Origin: Leidyana gryllorum EB-2025a
Lineage: Eukaryota; Apicomplexa
Direction: 5' to 3'
DNA: 64,000 nt
Assembly (NCBI GenBank): GCA_048772705.1
Contig: JBLWGC010000121.1
Span: 1 to 64,000, forward strand
In this document: positions 1 to 12,300 of the stretch, piece after piece
Layout of the letters: each line of letters starts with the position of its first letter
Numbering within the stretch: position 1 is the stretch's first letter
Program-made: the position numbers and the translations under genes
The notes under the pieces: generated by a model
Told to the model about the DNA's origin: nothing
Seen by the model: only the letters and a program-made list of their open reading frames with translations
Databases searched by the model: none

Positions 1-881
1 CATGAACGCCTCACTTCGCCACCGTGACCTCAAAGGACCCCAAAGGTCAACAACGCAAACATTAGTCGGCGTCGAGACAAGCCTCGTCCGCCCTCACAGA
101 AATTGTCCTGTGGGCGAACTAGGATTACCTAGAACTCCCAGGGTCTTCACATCACCAGAGAGTGCAATGGCTGCTCGAACCCCTGCTTGCATATTCATGA
201 TCACACAAGAGCACCAGGCAGGTAAGTTTAAGAAAACCCGAAAAAATCGCCCAAGGTACCCCCTCCCCGTTTCGTCTCCTAACACTACGACTCATTTAAG
301 GTCCCACTCGACGGGTCTCCATGATCAGCTGGGCATGTAGTTTGACTATTCTCATCGCCTTGAAGCGCCTGAAGGGTACAACAACTTCCGTGCTGGTGAT
401 CTATAGCTTTATGGAGCGAGCAAGCCACTAGGCTAGAAACGTGTGTGTTTGGCACTGTGTGTCTCGCGTAGTACAGTCACTTGGCCTCGTGCAGCCTATT
501 GTGCTTTAGGCAAATAAGGAAGTAGCAAGGGCCATAAGTATCACTACAAAGTAGACCCAGGAGCGCTAAACCCTTCGACCTCTATAACCGTTGGGGAATC
601 GCTATGCTGTTTGTGGTGGGGTAAGTGACACCAAGATACAACATACCTATCTGCACCAAGTCGCTTGTACCGAGATCAGAGCACCCCGATCCCCAACCAA
701 CCATCAGCCCGAGCGATTGTTAATAGGTTTCTATCTACTTAACTAAATGTCGGTTTATACAATGAATCTCGAGAATTAAATGAATAATGAATAATCCAAA
801 TAAATCAGCGATCGCACAAGTTCGCTCATCACTTATGGGAGGGCGTAGACTTGCTTGATCAATGCTCGCTCGAATGGTCGC
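1..881. other. Intergenic region, possible 3' end of a plus-strand gene
   Basis: No convincing gene. A plus-strand frame runs from the window edge to about 228, where a strong donor (GCAG|GTAAGT) is followed by a plausible acceptor ending CATTTAAG near 300. Joining them continues in frame for about 44 codons to a TAG near 431 and gives a mildly hydrophobic tail. This could be the last two exons of a gene starting outside the window, but nothing in it is recognisable. From about 440 to 881 I see only AT-richer non-coding sequence, the 3' flank of PNO. Confidence 0.25.
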
Positions 882-3800
882 CTACCAGGCCTCCACGTTG
901 TATCGTCCCTTAATCTGCCACTGCGTTATAACGTCCTCGGCTTTCACCTCGTCCATGTTGCCCTCCTTGCAAAGACATCTTCGGACGGCGTTGCGGATAT
1001 CGATGGGAACTTGCTTCGCACTCCCACACAGGTAGAAGTATCCTTCCTTGTTCACCATCATGTCGTAGAACAAAGCCGTGTCGTTGTCAATCTCGTGCTG
1101 AATATAATGTTTCTCCTTCTGATCCCGACTGAACGCAGTCTTCAAGTGGCTGATCACACCTTCCTTCTCATACTTCCGCAACTCATCACCGTACAAGAAG
1201 TCCTTCTTGGAGTAACGGCATCCAAAGTACACCACCAATGGCCCGATCGGCTTCTGCTGTACTTGTTTGACGTAGGCGCGGTTCTGGATGAAGGCCCGGA
1301 ATGGAGCCAAGCCAGTTCCCATACCCGCCACCAGGATTGGATAGCTGTCGTTGGGCGGCAGGTTAAATGCAGTCGGCTTGATAGCACTGATGATGGGAGC
1401 ACCCGGGGTGATCGACCGGATGTACCCAGTACAGGTACCGTAGCGGAGATCGCCAGATCCAGTCCTCCAGTCAACCACGCCGATACACAGGTGGAGCTTA
1501 GTGGCTCCGACAAACTTCTGGGACGAAGCTATACTGTAGTATCGAGGAGTGATCAGAGGGATCAGATCCAACAGATATTCCAGAGTCATGCGCGACTTCA
1601 CCGATGGGAACTTCTTGAGAACATCAAAGTTGTTCACGTACTCCTTGTTGGTCCACTGCAACAGGATTTCCCGATTGTCCTTCGACAACAGGTCCTTAGC
1701 AGCCTCCTTCTCGGAGGCATCCTCACAGTACCGCCACAGAGTGGAGTAGAAGGACCGCTTCGGCTTACCGAACAGATCCAAACACTCTGTCAGGAGCTGC
1801 TCAACAGTCATCGGATGAGTACACAGCAACTGCTTCACTTTCGCGGGCACGGAGCTCTGATTCTCATCGAACAGATCAATCTTGATCCACTGCCGAGGGT
1901 TCCAGCCAAAGTAGAAACAAACATCCCGCACGCCATTAGCGTTATTCTTGGGCCATATGGCCAGACTATCACCAAGGGCGTACCGAATGTTGTTTGTGTT
2001 CTTCTCGTCCCCATTGCTCAGATCAAACTCAAGATGGCGGATATCTACATCGTAGTCCTCAGGGGTCACACGATCATTCTTCTCCAACTTGACAATCTTA
2101 GAACCCGGAGGAACACAGGGAGCGTACTTCATGTCGTCAGTATTATCCAGATTCGTCACCTTGAAGGCGGTACGAGACAGGAAGACAGCGTCTTCTTCAA
2201 CTTGCGGCTCAGGCATCTTTGTCTCCGTGAAGAAGTTGGATTGCCACTCCTGGAGGCCAGTCTCGAAGCCATCCTCAGCTTGATCATCACCCAAACCGAT
2301 TTCAAGCAACCGCTTGGCCCCCAACTCGCTCATGATAGCATCGAACTTCTTGGCAGCAGCGTTGAAGAATACGTAAGCGGAATCACCAAGACCCATGACT
2401 GCATAGGAAATCTCTTTCAACATCTCCTTGCCCTCCGAGGTCTTGGAGGCCTTCTCCATTTCTTCGTACAAAGCCTTGGCATTGGGCGGGAACTCTCCCT
2501 GACCCGCGGTACTGCAGACAATGATAACACGGGACATGTTGGTGGCAATATCCTCGAGACTGACTTCATCAGCCTGGTAGATACTCGTGCTTTGCTGACG
2601 AGCCTTCAACAGATCACACAGACGTCGAGACACATCTTCGCTGTGACCGGTATCTGTACCGTAGATAACATGCCATTTCTCCTTGTCGAGTCCGCTACCA
2701 GCACCACCCGCCGCACCAGCAGCTCCTTGAGCAAAAGCGGCAGGTCCAAGAGCCCGCATCCGTAGTTTCTCAAATCGGTCATAAGCCCACTCCTGAAGCT
2801 TTTTCTCGAACTCCCCAGCCATCGCTGGGTTGATACGACGCAAGGAACCGAAACGATTCTCTTTCTTCAACAGATCGACAATAGAGGCCTTGAGCTTCCG
2901 ACTGTCCAGTTGGAACGGATTTTGACCCTTGTCCTGAAGTGCCGGGTTGTAACGATAAAGAGGCCAGTAGCCGCTATCAACAGCGAACTTGCAGTGCTCG
3001 ATCTGAAGGTTGAAGGGCTTGATGTACTGATGCTCGATACAAGGACTGTACGCCATGATAACAGACGGTCCGTTATACTCTTCGGCTTCGATGAAGGCAC
3101 GAATGGTCTGGGTCATGTTAGCACTGCTAGCGCAGGATGCCACGTAGACGTCACCGTACTCCATCACCATCTGTCCAAGATCCTTTTTGTGGCGGATACG
3201 TCCGCTTGTAGCAAACTTGTGCACAGCTCCCATGGTAGTGGCTTTGGATTGCTGACCACCAGTGTTAGAGTACACTTCTGTATCCAGGATCAGAACATTA
3301 ATGTCGGCACCGGAGGCCAGTACGTGATCGAGCCCGCCGTATCCGATATCATACGCCCAACCATCACCACCGATGATCCACTGGGAGATCTTCGGGAGCA
3401 TATCCTGATCGTTCTGGAGATGCGCAACCAGAGGATGAGCGTCCTTCTCGGCCTCGAACAGGTTCTTGAGTTTGAGATACACTTGGTTGCACACCACAGC
3501 GGACTTGTTCCAGTTCAGGAGCCATGCGCTCAACTCTGCTCGCATATCCGAGGAGATTGCATTGGTGAAATCTTCCGTCTTGAGAGCTTTCTCAATCAGC
3601 TCGGCGTATCGGGAACGTCTTGCCGCCGTGGCGACAGCCATACCGTATCCATACTCGGCGTTGTCTTCGAACAAAGAGTTACCCCAGGCAGGGCCGAGTC
3701 CTTTCTGGTTCACGGTGTACGCATTGGCTGGATAACTCGCGGCCCAGATAGACGAGCAACCAGTAGCGTTCGCGATGATCAGACGCTCGCCGAACAGTTG

Positions 3801-6426
3801 TGTCAACAGCTTCACGTAAGGAGTTTCCCCGCATCCTTCGCAAGCACCACTGAACTCAACCATTGGCTGGTAGAATTGACTGCCCTTGAGACTCAGACGT
3901 TCGCTCTCCTCAAGATCATCACTGCGGTCTTTGAGTTGTATCGCATACTCCCAGTTAGGCTCCTCTTCGGGTCTGGCGTCATCCAACGGTATCATCTTCA
4001 GAGCATCATCCGGACAGGCGATGTAACAGAGCTCACATCCTGTGCAGTCGTATGGCGATACTTGAATACGATATTTGTAGGACGCGATGTTCTGGAAACC
4101 TTTGCTCTTCTTCATGACGAAAGAAGGCGGGGCGTTCTCGGCTTCCTCATCGTCTATAAGGAAGGGACGAATGGCTGCGTGGGGGCAGACGAATGAGCAC
4201 TGGTTACACTGGGTACACTTGTCCATGTCCACAACCGGGACGTTGAGGGCAATAGCACGTTTCTCGTAGCCAGCGGTTCCAGGAGGAATGACACCACCAG
4301 CGAACTCCTGGAAGGCAGAAGTAGGCAATTGATCACCTTCCATTCGTTCCAAAGCAACCATAACGCCCTTGACGAAAGTAGGAGGCTCCTGAATGTGTGC
4401 GCTGTTGACGAGTTTGGCTTCGGCTTGTGCCAGATCAGCTTGAGCCCAAAGAGCCTTGTCGTATTTGACTTCCGAGACAGCGTCGATAGCCGCGTCCACA
4501 CATTTCCAGTTGGCATCGACAACGTGCTGACCCTTCTTGCCGTAACTTTTGGCAATGGCCTTCTTGAAAAGACCAATCGCCTGTTCCATCGGCAGCACCC
4601 CACTGAGCTTGAAGAAGGCCGTCATCAGCACGTTGTTGATACGACGTCCCATGCCGTTGTCCACAGCGACCTTGTTGGCATCAATGGTGTACATCTTGAT
4701 GTCATTGTCAGCAATGAATCTGCGCACCCGTCCTGGCAGTTCCTTCTCCAGATCTTCGAGGGTCCAGTTGGTGTTGAGCACAAAGATACCTCCATGCTTC
4801 AATGTGGACAGACAATCATATTTTTGTATGTACAGTGCGCGATGCACTGCAACATAGTCGCTTGATTGTAGCAAATATTGGGATTTGATTGGCTTGGGTC
4901 CGAACCGAAGATGGCTGACCGTAAGCCCTCCGGCTTTGTGGGCTGAGTAGGCAAAGTATCCTTGGACGTAAAGGGGTGTGTTCATTCCCAGAATCTTGAT
5001 GACATTCTTGTTGGCTCCGACGGTACCATCACTTCCCATACCCCAAAACATGCACTGCGTAGTTCCAGTCGGCACGGTATCGATGTGGAGCTCGTGGCCG
5101 GGATATTCAATTGACGAACCAGTGACATCATCAACGATACCAACGCAGAAAGCATGTTTCGGGTTCTCAGAGGTGAGGTTGTCAAGAACACCAACAACCA
5201 TTGAAGGGTGGAAGTCCTTGGACCCGAGACCGAAACGTCCGCCAATACACTGTGGTGAAAGAAGGAATGTACACAGAATGGGCAGTGGAAAGGCTTACTT
5301 TGATGTGACCGAGACCTGCAGCCGTCAGCGAAGCAGCAACGTCCAGGTAAAGAGGCTCGCCTAGAGCGCCTGCTTCCTTGGTGCGATCAAGTACACATAA
5401 ACGTTTGGCAGATTTCGGAATGGTCTTGGTGAAGAGATCCAGACGCCAGGGACGGAATAGTTTCACAGTTATGAGACCTGCCTTCTGGTTTCTTGAGGCG
5501 GCAAGCCAATCAATAGTCTCTTCAACGACTGGACCTCCAGCACCCATTATTACAATTATATTCTCCGCATCTTCGGCGCCATAATATTCAAAGTGGCGAT
5601 AGCGTCTTCCTGTCTTCTCGGCAAAACGGTCGAAACAATCCTGTAAGATCTCTGGCACCCTCTCGTAGTATTGGTTAGCAACTTCTACATTTTGGAAGTA
5701 TACTTCAGGACCCTGACTAGCGCCCTTGGTCATTGGATGAGTAGGGTTAAGAGATCGTTGGCGGAACTTGTGGGTTGCCTCGAAATCTAGCATACTCCTG
5801 ATTGTGTCATAATCGATCATTTGAATCTTCGAGAGCTCATGACTAGTTCGGAAGCCATCGAAAAAGTGGACAAATGGTACTTTCGCCAGCAGCGTAGCCA
5901 TGTGAGCTATCACCGCCATATCTTGAGCTTCCTGTACTGAAGCAGAGCTGAGCATAGCCCACCCGCATTGTCGGACGGCCATAACATCTGAATGATCACC
6001 AAAGATCGATAGAGCCTGCCCAGCGATCGCACGAGCGGACACGTGAAATACACATGGAATCAGTTCTCCAGCGATCTTGTACATCGGGGGAATCATGAGC
6101 AGCAGACCTTGAGAGGCCGTGAAAGTGGTTGTTACAGCCCCAACAGAAAGACTGCCGTGAACGGCACCGGCCGCGCCGGCTTCTGACTGTAGTTGCCTCA
6201 CAACACACACGTCACCAAACACATTTCTCCGGCCATTGGTAGCCCAGACCTCATAGATTTCCGCCATTGCAGAGGAAGGGGTGATCGGGTAGATGAAAGC
6301 AGCATCTGAACAGGCGTATGCCACATGCGCAGCAGCTGTACACCCATCTACCACATCTTCTTTGGGATAGGATCTTAGCTGTTGTTGGATCTCTTCGGAC
6401 AGAGGAGGTGCCATGTGGAGAGACAT
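882..6426 (-). CDS. PNO: Pyruvate:NADP+ oxidoreductase (PFO-CPR fusion)
   Basis: Two exons (6426-5299, 5249-882) around a 49-nt intron give about 1831 residues. The enzyme decarboxylates pyruvate with CoA to acetyl-CoA, CO2 and NADPH. Visible in order: the PFO N-terminal domain; GLGSKDF followed by domains II-III; two complete [4Fe-4S] ligand sets near residues 720-790 (CTQCNQC, CTGCELC, each followed by CP); a thiamine-diphosphate region with CEGCGETP and GDGWAYDIGYGG; a flavodoxin module from about 1233 (YGTDTGHSED, STAGQGEFPP); then FAD- and NADPH-binding modules (RYYSIASS, GTGLAPFRAF) ending in a C-terminal Trp. Length matches the PNO of Euglena and Cryptosporidium. The first ATG is 6426; no transit-like extension precedes the PFO domain, so a cytosolic enzyme is inferred. 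All cofactor ligands look intact. Confidence 0.97.
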
Positions 6427-6541
6427 TTTCAAGTTCTAAGGATTAACCGAGCCGAAGGCAGGTGTGGAGGTCAATCCTGTGCTTGATAAAATATAGTCGG
6501 ACCTGTTGGAAGTGTGTGCGCAGTATTTCCGGTGTCTCAGC

Positions 6542-7566
6542 TCACTCAAACGCAAGGGTTTTCGGATGGCTTTCCAGCCGGAATATTCGTCTTTCTTCTC
6601 CTTGGTGGTATCTGATGTCTGCACCGCGCTTCTCCATCCATATCCGGATGTCGACCAAGCTATCCCAGAGCCGGCCCAGTGCCGGACCGGGTCCATTTGT
6701 TTTTGAGCTGATCCCGGTGGCCTACAGGGTGACAGAAAAGTGAAAGGGAGGGCGTAAGTATCACCTGATTCACGAATAGGACGTGGCATCGGGATCGTTG
6801 TGCAAAGGTCTTAACATAAGCAATCAAGTCGGTGAATTGCTTGCCCCGTTTAATGTAGTATTCCCTGTGCAATAAGGTTTGGGTGGGTTGCGTAGTACTA
6901 ATGAGCCCTACGGAACGTTATCGTTATTTTCATCCTGGAATCTGAAGAGGGTTGCCACCGAGTCCAGAACAATCATTGAGATCTGCTAAGATTGGTGGTC
7001 ATAGATCTGTGATCCGATCTAGGATCTGCTGACCTGAGGCAGGGAAGTGAGCCATTGAGGCAGCTGCTCCAAGAGGTGATCACGGCAGTCTGTGTGATAC
7101 ACTAAGAGTTGTTCAAGCAACAGTTGTGGATCGATGACACCCATCGCCTTTAGCATTTGCTGGAGGCGCTGGGCCGGGAAGACACCGTTGGTGGCTACAT
7201 AGATGACCTTTTGCAGGGGCGTTTGTCTGACGGCGATGAGCTTCTGACCAGCTCGAATTTGAGTGAAATGGTACAGATAGAATTCTTACTCGTGCAGTCA
7301 GTTGGAGTGCGAACTGTGTTTTGCCTACGCCTGGCTCGCCCTGACACGGGAGATAGAGGGGAAGGTTGGGAGGAGCTTACAGCGACTTGGATGGTGAGAA
7401 CGGGGGGAAAGCCCCCATCCAGCATAGCGTCGAGGCCTGCATCTCCAGAAGGCAGAATATGTTGGTGATAGGGGGGAGTTTGAACGGCAAGAGATGGATT
7501 GAGTACGTGAGCATAGATTTGTCGCGCATTGCGAGGAGGCATTGTCGGGAATGCGGGAGCCTTCAT
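6542..7566 (-). CDS. RAD51 paralog, XRCC3-like recombinase ATPase
   Basis: Six exons (7566-7381, 7340-7290, 7243-7034, 6985-6912, 6864-6765, 6721-6542) join in frame to 266 residues. Walker A is GEPGVGKTQ at about residues 63-71. It is followed by VYVATNGVFPAQRLQQM-like sequence resembling the F-x-x-x-RLQQL stretch of XRCC3, and Walker B is MIVLDSVATLF. A later ATGISSKTNGPGPALGRLW segment fits the end of the RecA fold. There is no N-terminal helix-hairpin-helix domain, so the protein is shorter than human XRCC3 (346). Expected role: homologous recombination repair with RAD51. Introns are 40-54 nt. The start is 25 nt downstream of the upstream gene's stop on the same strand. It could be another RAD51 paralog class; family membership is firm. 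Confidence 0.85.
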
Positions 7567-7591
7567 GTTTGGACAAAAGTTTGCTAGCTAA

Positions 7592-9322
7592 CTAGGAGGC
7601 ATAGAAGTCGCCACTGGTGTTCTCTCCCTGGAGCCAAGCGGACTTGTGGCCTTCGGTCCGGTCCAACGCCAGGGAGGGCACCATGCGTGGTCGTTGTTGC
7701 TTGGACATTTGTATTTTGAGCGGGAATGTATAACCTGAATCACTGGATGCAAGTGACGCCCCCAAATCTTCCGTGGGTAACAGTTCCGGTGGCCTGGTGA
7801 TTTGAGGCGGTGGGCACTCCGAATTGTGGGCTGCGGCGCTACTTTGGGCCGATAGGCCAGATTCTCGGTGCAGATCTGCCCGATAAGATTCAACGGCGCT
7901 GGGGATGTCTCCCAATGGTTGTCGATCCTCGTCGTTCGACTCCAGTGATTGCTGCTTGCGTAACAATGGTTGGGTATTCTTGGTTGGGGCATTGGGAGAC
8001 TTGGCAGACGGTTTCCTTTGAAACTTGGGGATACCCGAGTTGATGTTTGCTCGCGGGTCGAGGTTTTCGGCGTCGTCGCTCCCGTGGCTGCTCTCGTACT
8101 CACAAGCGTCAGTCGGGACCATCTCATTCTGTCGAGTTCCTTGACGTGGCATCTCATTTGATTCGCTCACCTGAGATCGTCGGCTCCACCCGGCGGGGGC
8201 GAGAAACGTAGACTGGTCGAGGTTTTGGTTATCGACGAGCGCACGGAGCGAATCAATGTGCGCATTCAGCGACGCTTCGGCTGCACTCGACTCCTGCGGC
8301 TCCAACAGGGCGGCGTCCGCGGCCGATCTTTGGACGCGTGGTTGCAAACGGTTCCTGCGAGGAGAGATTATGATGTGTGCCCGGCCAATCAGTCCCTCCG
8401 CCGAGTTAGACACTTACAGATTGTGTGGTTGAGTGAAGCTCCCGCCCTGAGGTCGCGACAAGCTATGAGAGAAGTCTCTCCTCTCATCCGCCGCGAGCGA
8501 CAGTGGGGGGAGTGTCGATGTCGCAGCCGAGATGCGGCTCTCATTTGTCGGAGCTCTCGGCAGCCCAGGCGGTATCGGGATGCTACCGGGGGCGTTCATT
8601 GGGCCCGGGAGGTTAGACGGCAAGAAGTCTTCAGCCGGTTGCGGGTCACGAACCATCACGGAGGGTACAATGGGTGGTTGGGTGATCAACCGCGGGACAT
8701 TGACCGCGACTCCGGTGGGGCCCACTTTATAGGGGAACTCAATGGTGGACTTACAGGTGTCCTTGTTGAAGTCGTCGGGTGGAGAGAGGGGGTAATACTG
8801 TGGATCGAGATTCGCGATATTCGTGTGCGGAGGCGGTTCGGTGTTGGGGAAGTTTGCGTTTGACTCGCAACTTTGCTGTTGCTCTACATACGTCATCACT
8901 GCGTGCATATAGGACTGCCAGGTGACCAAAGCAAACTCCATCTGATTGCACTGTCGTTGCAGTTTGGATACTTGTGCGTGTAGATTATCTATCCCGTCAA
9001 TGTAAATGTCCAATGGAAAGTTGTCAAGAGCAGACCGGAGGCCCTCTTCGCCATGACGCTTATGGAGCGCGATCAAGTTGGGCAGAGCGGGCAGATGTAA
9101 CGAGTCGTCCTCACAACCGCTCCCGCAGTCGTGACGGGTACTCGACTCAAAGTGGTGTGAACCAACAGATCGCCGGGATCCCCCTTTTCGGGTACCCGCT
9201 TGTTTTCCACACGTGGCTCGGTTGAAGGATCGCCCTACAACCGCCCCACCAGTCCCGCCAAAACTCTGACGAGGGGGTATCCCTGGCATTCGTCCGCACC
9301 GATAATCACTGGCAGTTGGCAT
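7592..9322 (-). CDS. Hypothetical low-complexity protein
   Basis: Two exons join across an intron with donor GTAAGTGTC near 8415 and acceptor CTCGCAG near 8361, giving about 560 residues. I do not recognise it. The N-terminal third has Arg/Gly/Ser-rich sequence. Around residues 85-165 there is a predicted helical stretch (LPNLIALHKRHGEE, then HAQVSKLQRQCNQMEFAL). The remainder is Pro/Ser/Asn-rich and probably disordered. The first ATG in frame is 9322, only 20 nt after the stop of the upstream methyltransferase fusion, and its stop is 25 nt before the XRCC3-like ATG. This tight same-strand packing supports it as a real gene with very short UTRs. Confidence 0.65.
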
Positions 9323-9342
9323 TTCAAAAACACAAGCAACTT

Positions 9343-12300
9343 TCAATTATTCTTCTTCTTCAAGACCGCTACTTGTGGTCTCGGAGTGTTACTTTTCGCT
9401 TCCCTACTGAACCCTACACCCAATCCGTCTCGCTCTATAGACCCATCGAGCCCTTGTCCGATATTAGCGTCCTGCACCAACTGACCAATTGCACTCAGAG
9501 CCTCTGGCTCCATAGCCGGACTCATCTGCTGACGCATCTTGTAACTCTGCAGCCCAAACACGTGTTTTCACCACACAGACCCACAGCGCACTCACAGCCA
9601 TCAAGAAATTGCTCAGAGTGTCCTGATTGGGAGACGTGCACTGCGTTGTCTTAGCGTCATTCGTGGACCTTATGGTCCTGACACTCAACTTCCAATCTAT
9701 AATAATAACACCCCCTTGATGTCTGCCCCATATATCCGACCACTTACAACAGGTGATACATTGAAAGTTCGCTTGACCCTCGGTACCAATAAAATGCCCT
9801 CGAATTCGACCTCCTCCGTGCTCAGCCAAACCAACGTGCCAAGTCATCGTGACTGAACAACATTTATACACACACACGTGTGTTTACCAGTTTCTATGCA
9901 CTCACACTGATGGTCACTGCCTGCCAATTTCCATTTGGCCAAACCTGACAGCCCGACACTTGAGGTGGACCGATTGGCACTGAGTTGGATCAGCTCGGCG
10001 TGCGTGAACAAACGCACAATGTCCATCAGACGAAGAGCTTCCCGACGCAAGCCGACTGCAACCAGCCGAAGAGGTGGGGATCATATGTGTTCTGAATTGA
10101 TTTGGCTCACCTTCCAAATCGTTGCTGATTTCACGTCGGAACACTCGGCTTCCGACGGAGACTGTGAGTACTCGACCGATGGCGGCGATTTTGGACTGCA
10201 CAAACAACGTCGTTGTTATCAAAGATGAACCTTTGCTGCTCCGAGCCACTCACGGGTTCCGGGAACTTATCGATGACTTCCCTTTGATAGATGTGCCAAA
10301 CTAATGCACAGTCACCACGTTGTCGTCGCTCGCGGTTCGCCTCGTTGAATTTGGTGATTAGGTCTGCCATCTCGGGGGGTTTGAGTCCAGCGGACTTTTC
10401 GCTCAAGACAAACCGGCCACTCTTCCAGAGCTCTGGGAGCAGTGAAGGCCAAATGCGACGATCCATATCGAGGATGATGTCGACATCGGGGCCCAGTTGG
10501 AATACCGCTCCAATGCTTTTGAGTATTTCTGAGTGATACCGGGTGTGGAAACTGGGTCAAAGGGCGTGGGCGGACAAACCTGCTGATTGGAAATTGTGTC
10601 CTTCCTTCAGATCTGTGGCGACCTTTGTGCTCAGATCGAAGATACCGACCACTCGAATTCTGTCTTCTTTGGCCAAGAAGTAAGCCATATCCTGCACCAT
10701 TGGTCCACAGCCCACCAGGGCAATCTTTTGCGGATTCCGTGTCATCTCCAAATGGCCGTCCAGAGTGATGGCGGCCGCAAAGTCGGGCCATCGGGTCAAA
10801 CACTCCTTGACGGCTTTTCGGGCACTCTCCAAATCGCCCACAGCCTTGTGGCATCCTGCCAGATTGGTCAATGTCCCCGCTGTGACTAATGTGGGACATG
10901 TTTTCATGAATTCCTAAAGGTGAGACGCGTAAATCGATGTTCGCTTCCCCGGGAAGACGCCCTTTCACTCACATTGAAGTAATACAGCGCTGCGGCTGGA
11001 CGCCCCAGACGCAAACACATGTGTGCGAGTATCTCTGGCAAGTCATCATCGGACTTGATAGGGAACCAATTAGCGTAAATCTCTGCGAGGTCAATGAGGA
11101 GATCGTTCTCATATGTTGGAGACATCTCGGGAGGTTGGCAGTTGGATATCTTAGAAGCTCCAAAATTGGTCAATGCATCGGGATCGTGGCACGACACCCT
11201 CATTATTGCGTTCATGTGACGGAGAGTGATGGTTCTGTTAGGAGAGAGACGCAAGATAGATTTCTGAGCTTCGATCACTTTGTCTCTCACCCTTTTATCT
11301 TTTCCATCTCAGCGGCTTCGTTCATCAGGGTCACCAAATTGTCGGGTAGTATGTCGTTCCACCGGCCGGCCATGCATCCGGCGAGTGCGGCGAAGGTCGT
11401 GGGTCGGTCGTAGAAACAGAGGCACGACACATTGAAGGTACTCTTGAAGGGGCAGGCGAATTGGAAACCCCCCAAAACTTGAGTGTAGCGCTCGAGCGCA
11501 TGAAAGTTGCACCCGAACGACACTGTGCCGTGGATAGCGATATGGGGAGGCCGCAATCCGAAGAAACTCGGCAGAACACTGTATCCCTAAAAGTGTGGTA
11601 ACAATTGACTTCGGCTCGAACTCCAAAAGGCCTCACCTTATCGCCCAAAATGGCGAACAGCTTATTGCCACTCATCTGTTTGAGCTTCTTGAGGATCTTC
11701 ATCGCCCCAACCGGCAGAGTGAGCGATAGCGGACAATCATTGGCCACCGCGTCTTTGACGTACCACCTGTTGAGAAGCACACACACGATTTGATCGGAGA
11801 GACGTGCGTGCCTGCCTCACCGAAGAACATCAAAGAAGGCGGGCTCGTCGAACATGTATTGAGGGGGAGGTGAGGGGGGCAGAAGTCTGTCAATGTGTTC
11901 GTCCCATCCTCGGAGGAGCTGTTCTTTGAGGTCGCGTCGAGAGCTCGGATCGTCGTCTAAGCTTTGGGACATAGCTTGATAGCTGGGGATGTAGGGGAAC
12001 CGTTTGGGGAGATCAGCGATCTGCTGCGGTTCAGCGTCCCAACCTCCTCCAGGCAGATCAGTGTCGGTATAGGGGGTCCAGTTCCACGAGAAAGTGGCTC
12101 TCCCCAATACCTCGGGACTCTCCGGGTCGGCTTCTTCCTGTTCCGAGTAGAGCGAAAGACGCGCCCCGGTGACCAAGGCCGGCTTGGAGTTGCGTGGAGG
12201 GTGGATCTGGACAGCATCGGTCATGAGGCTGTCGAGCACGTAGTTGCCGATGACCACCAAAGGACTACCTTTGGGGATGGCAGTGTCTCGACATATCATG

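Noticed and set aside
855-2765. Plus-strand open frame of over 600 codons, and another at 2910-4196
   Set aside because: Both lie antisense to the highly conserved PNO exon 2. Their translations show no domain and arise from its codon bias.
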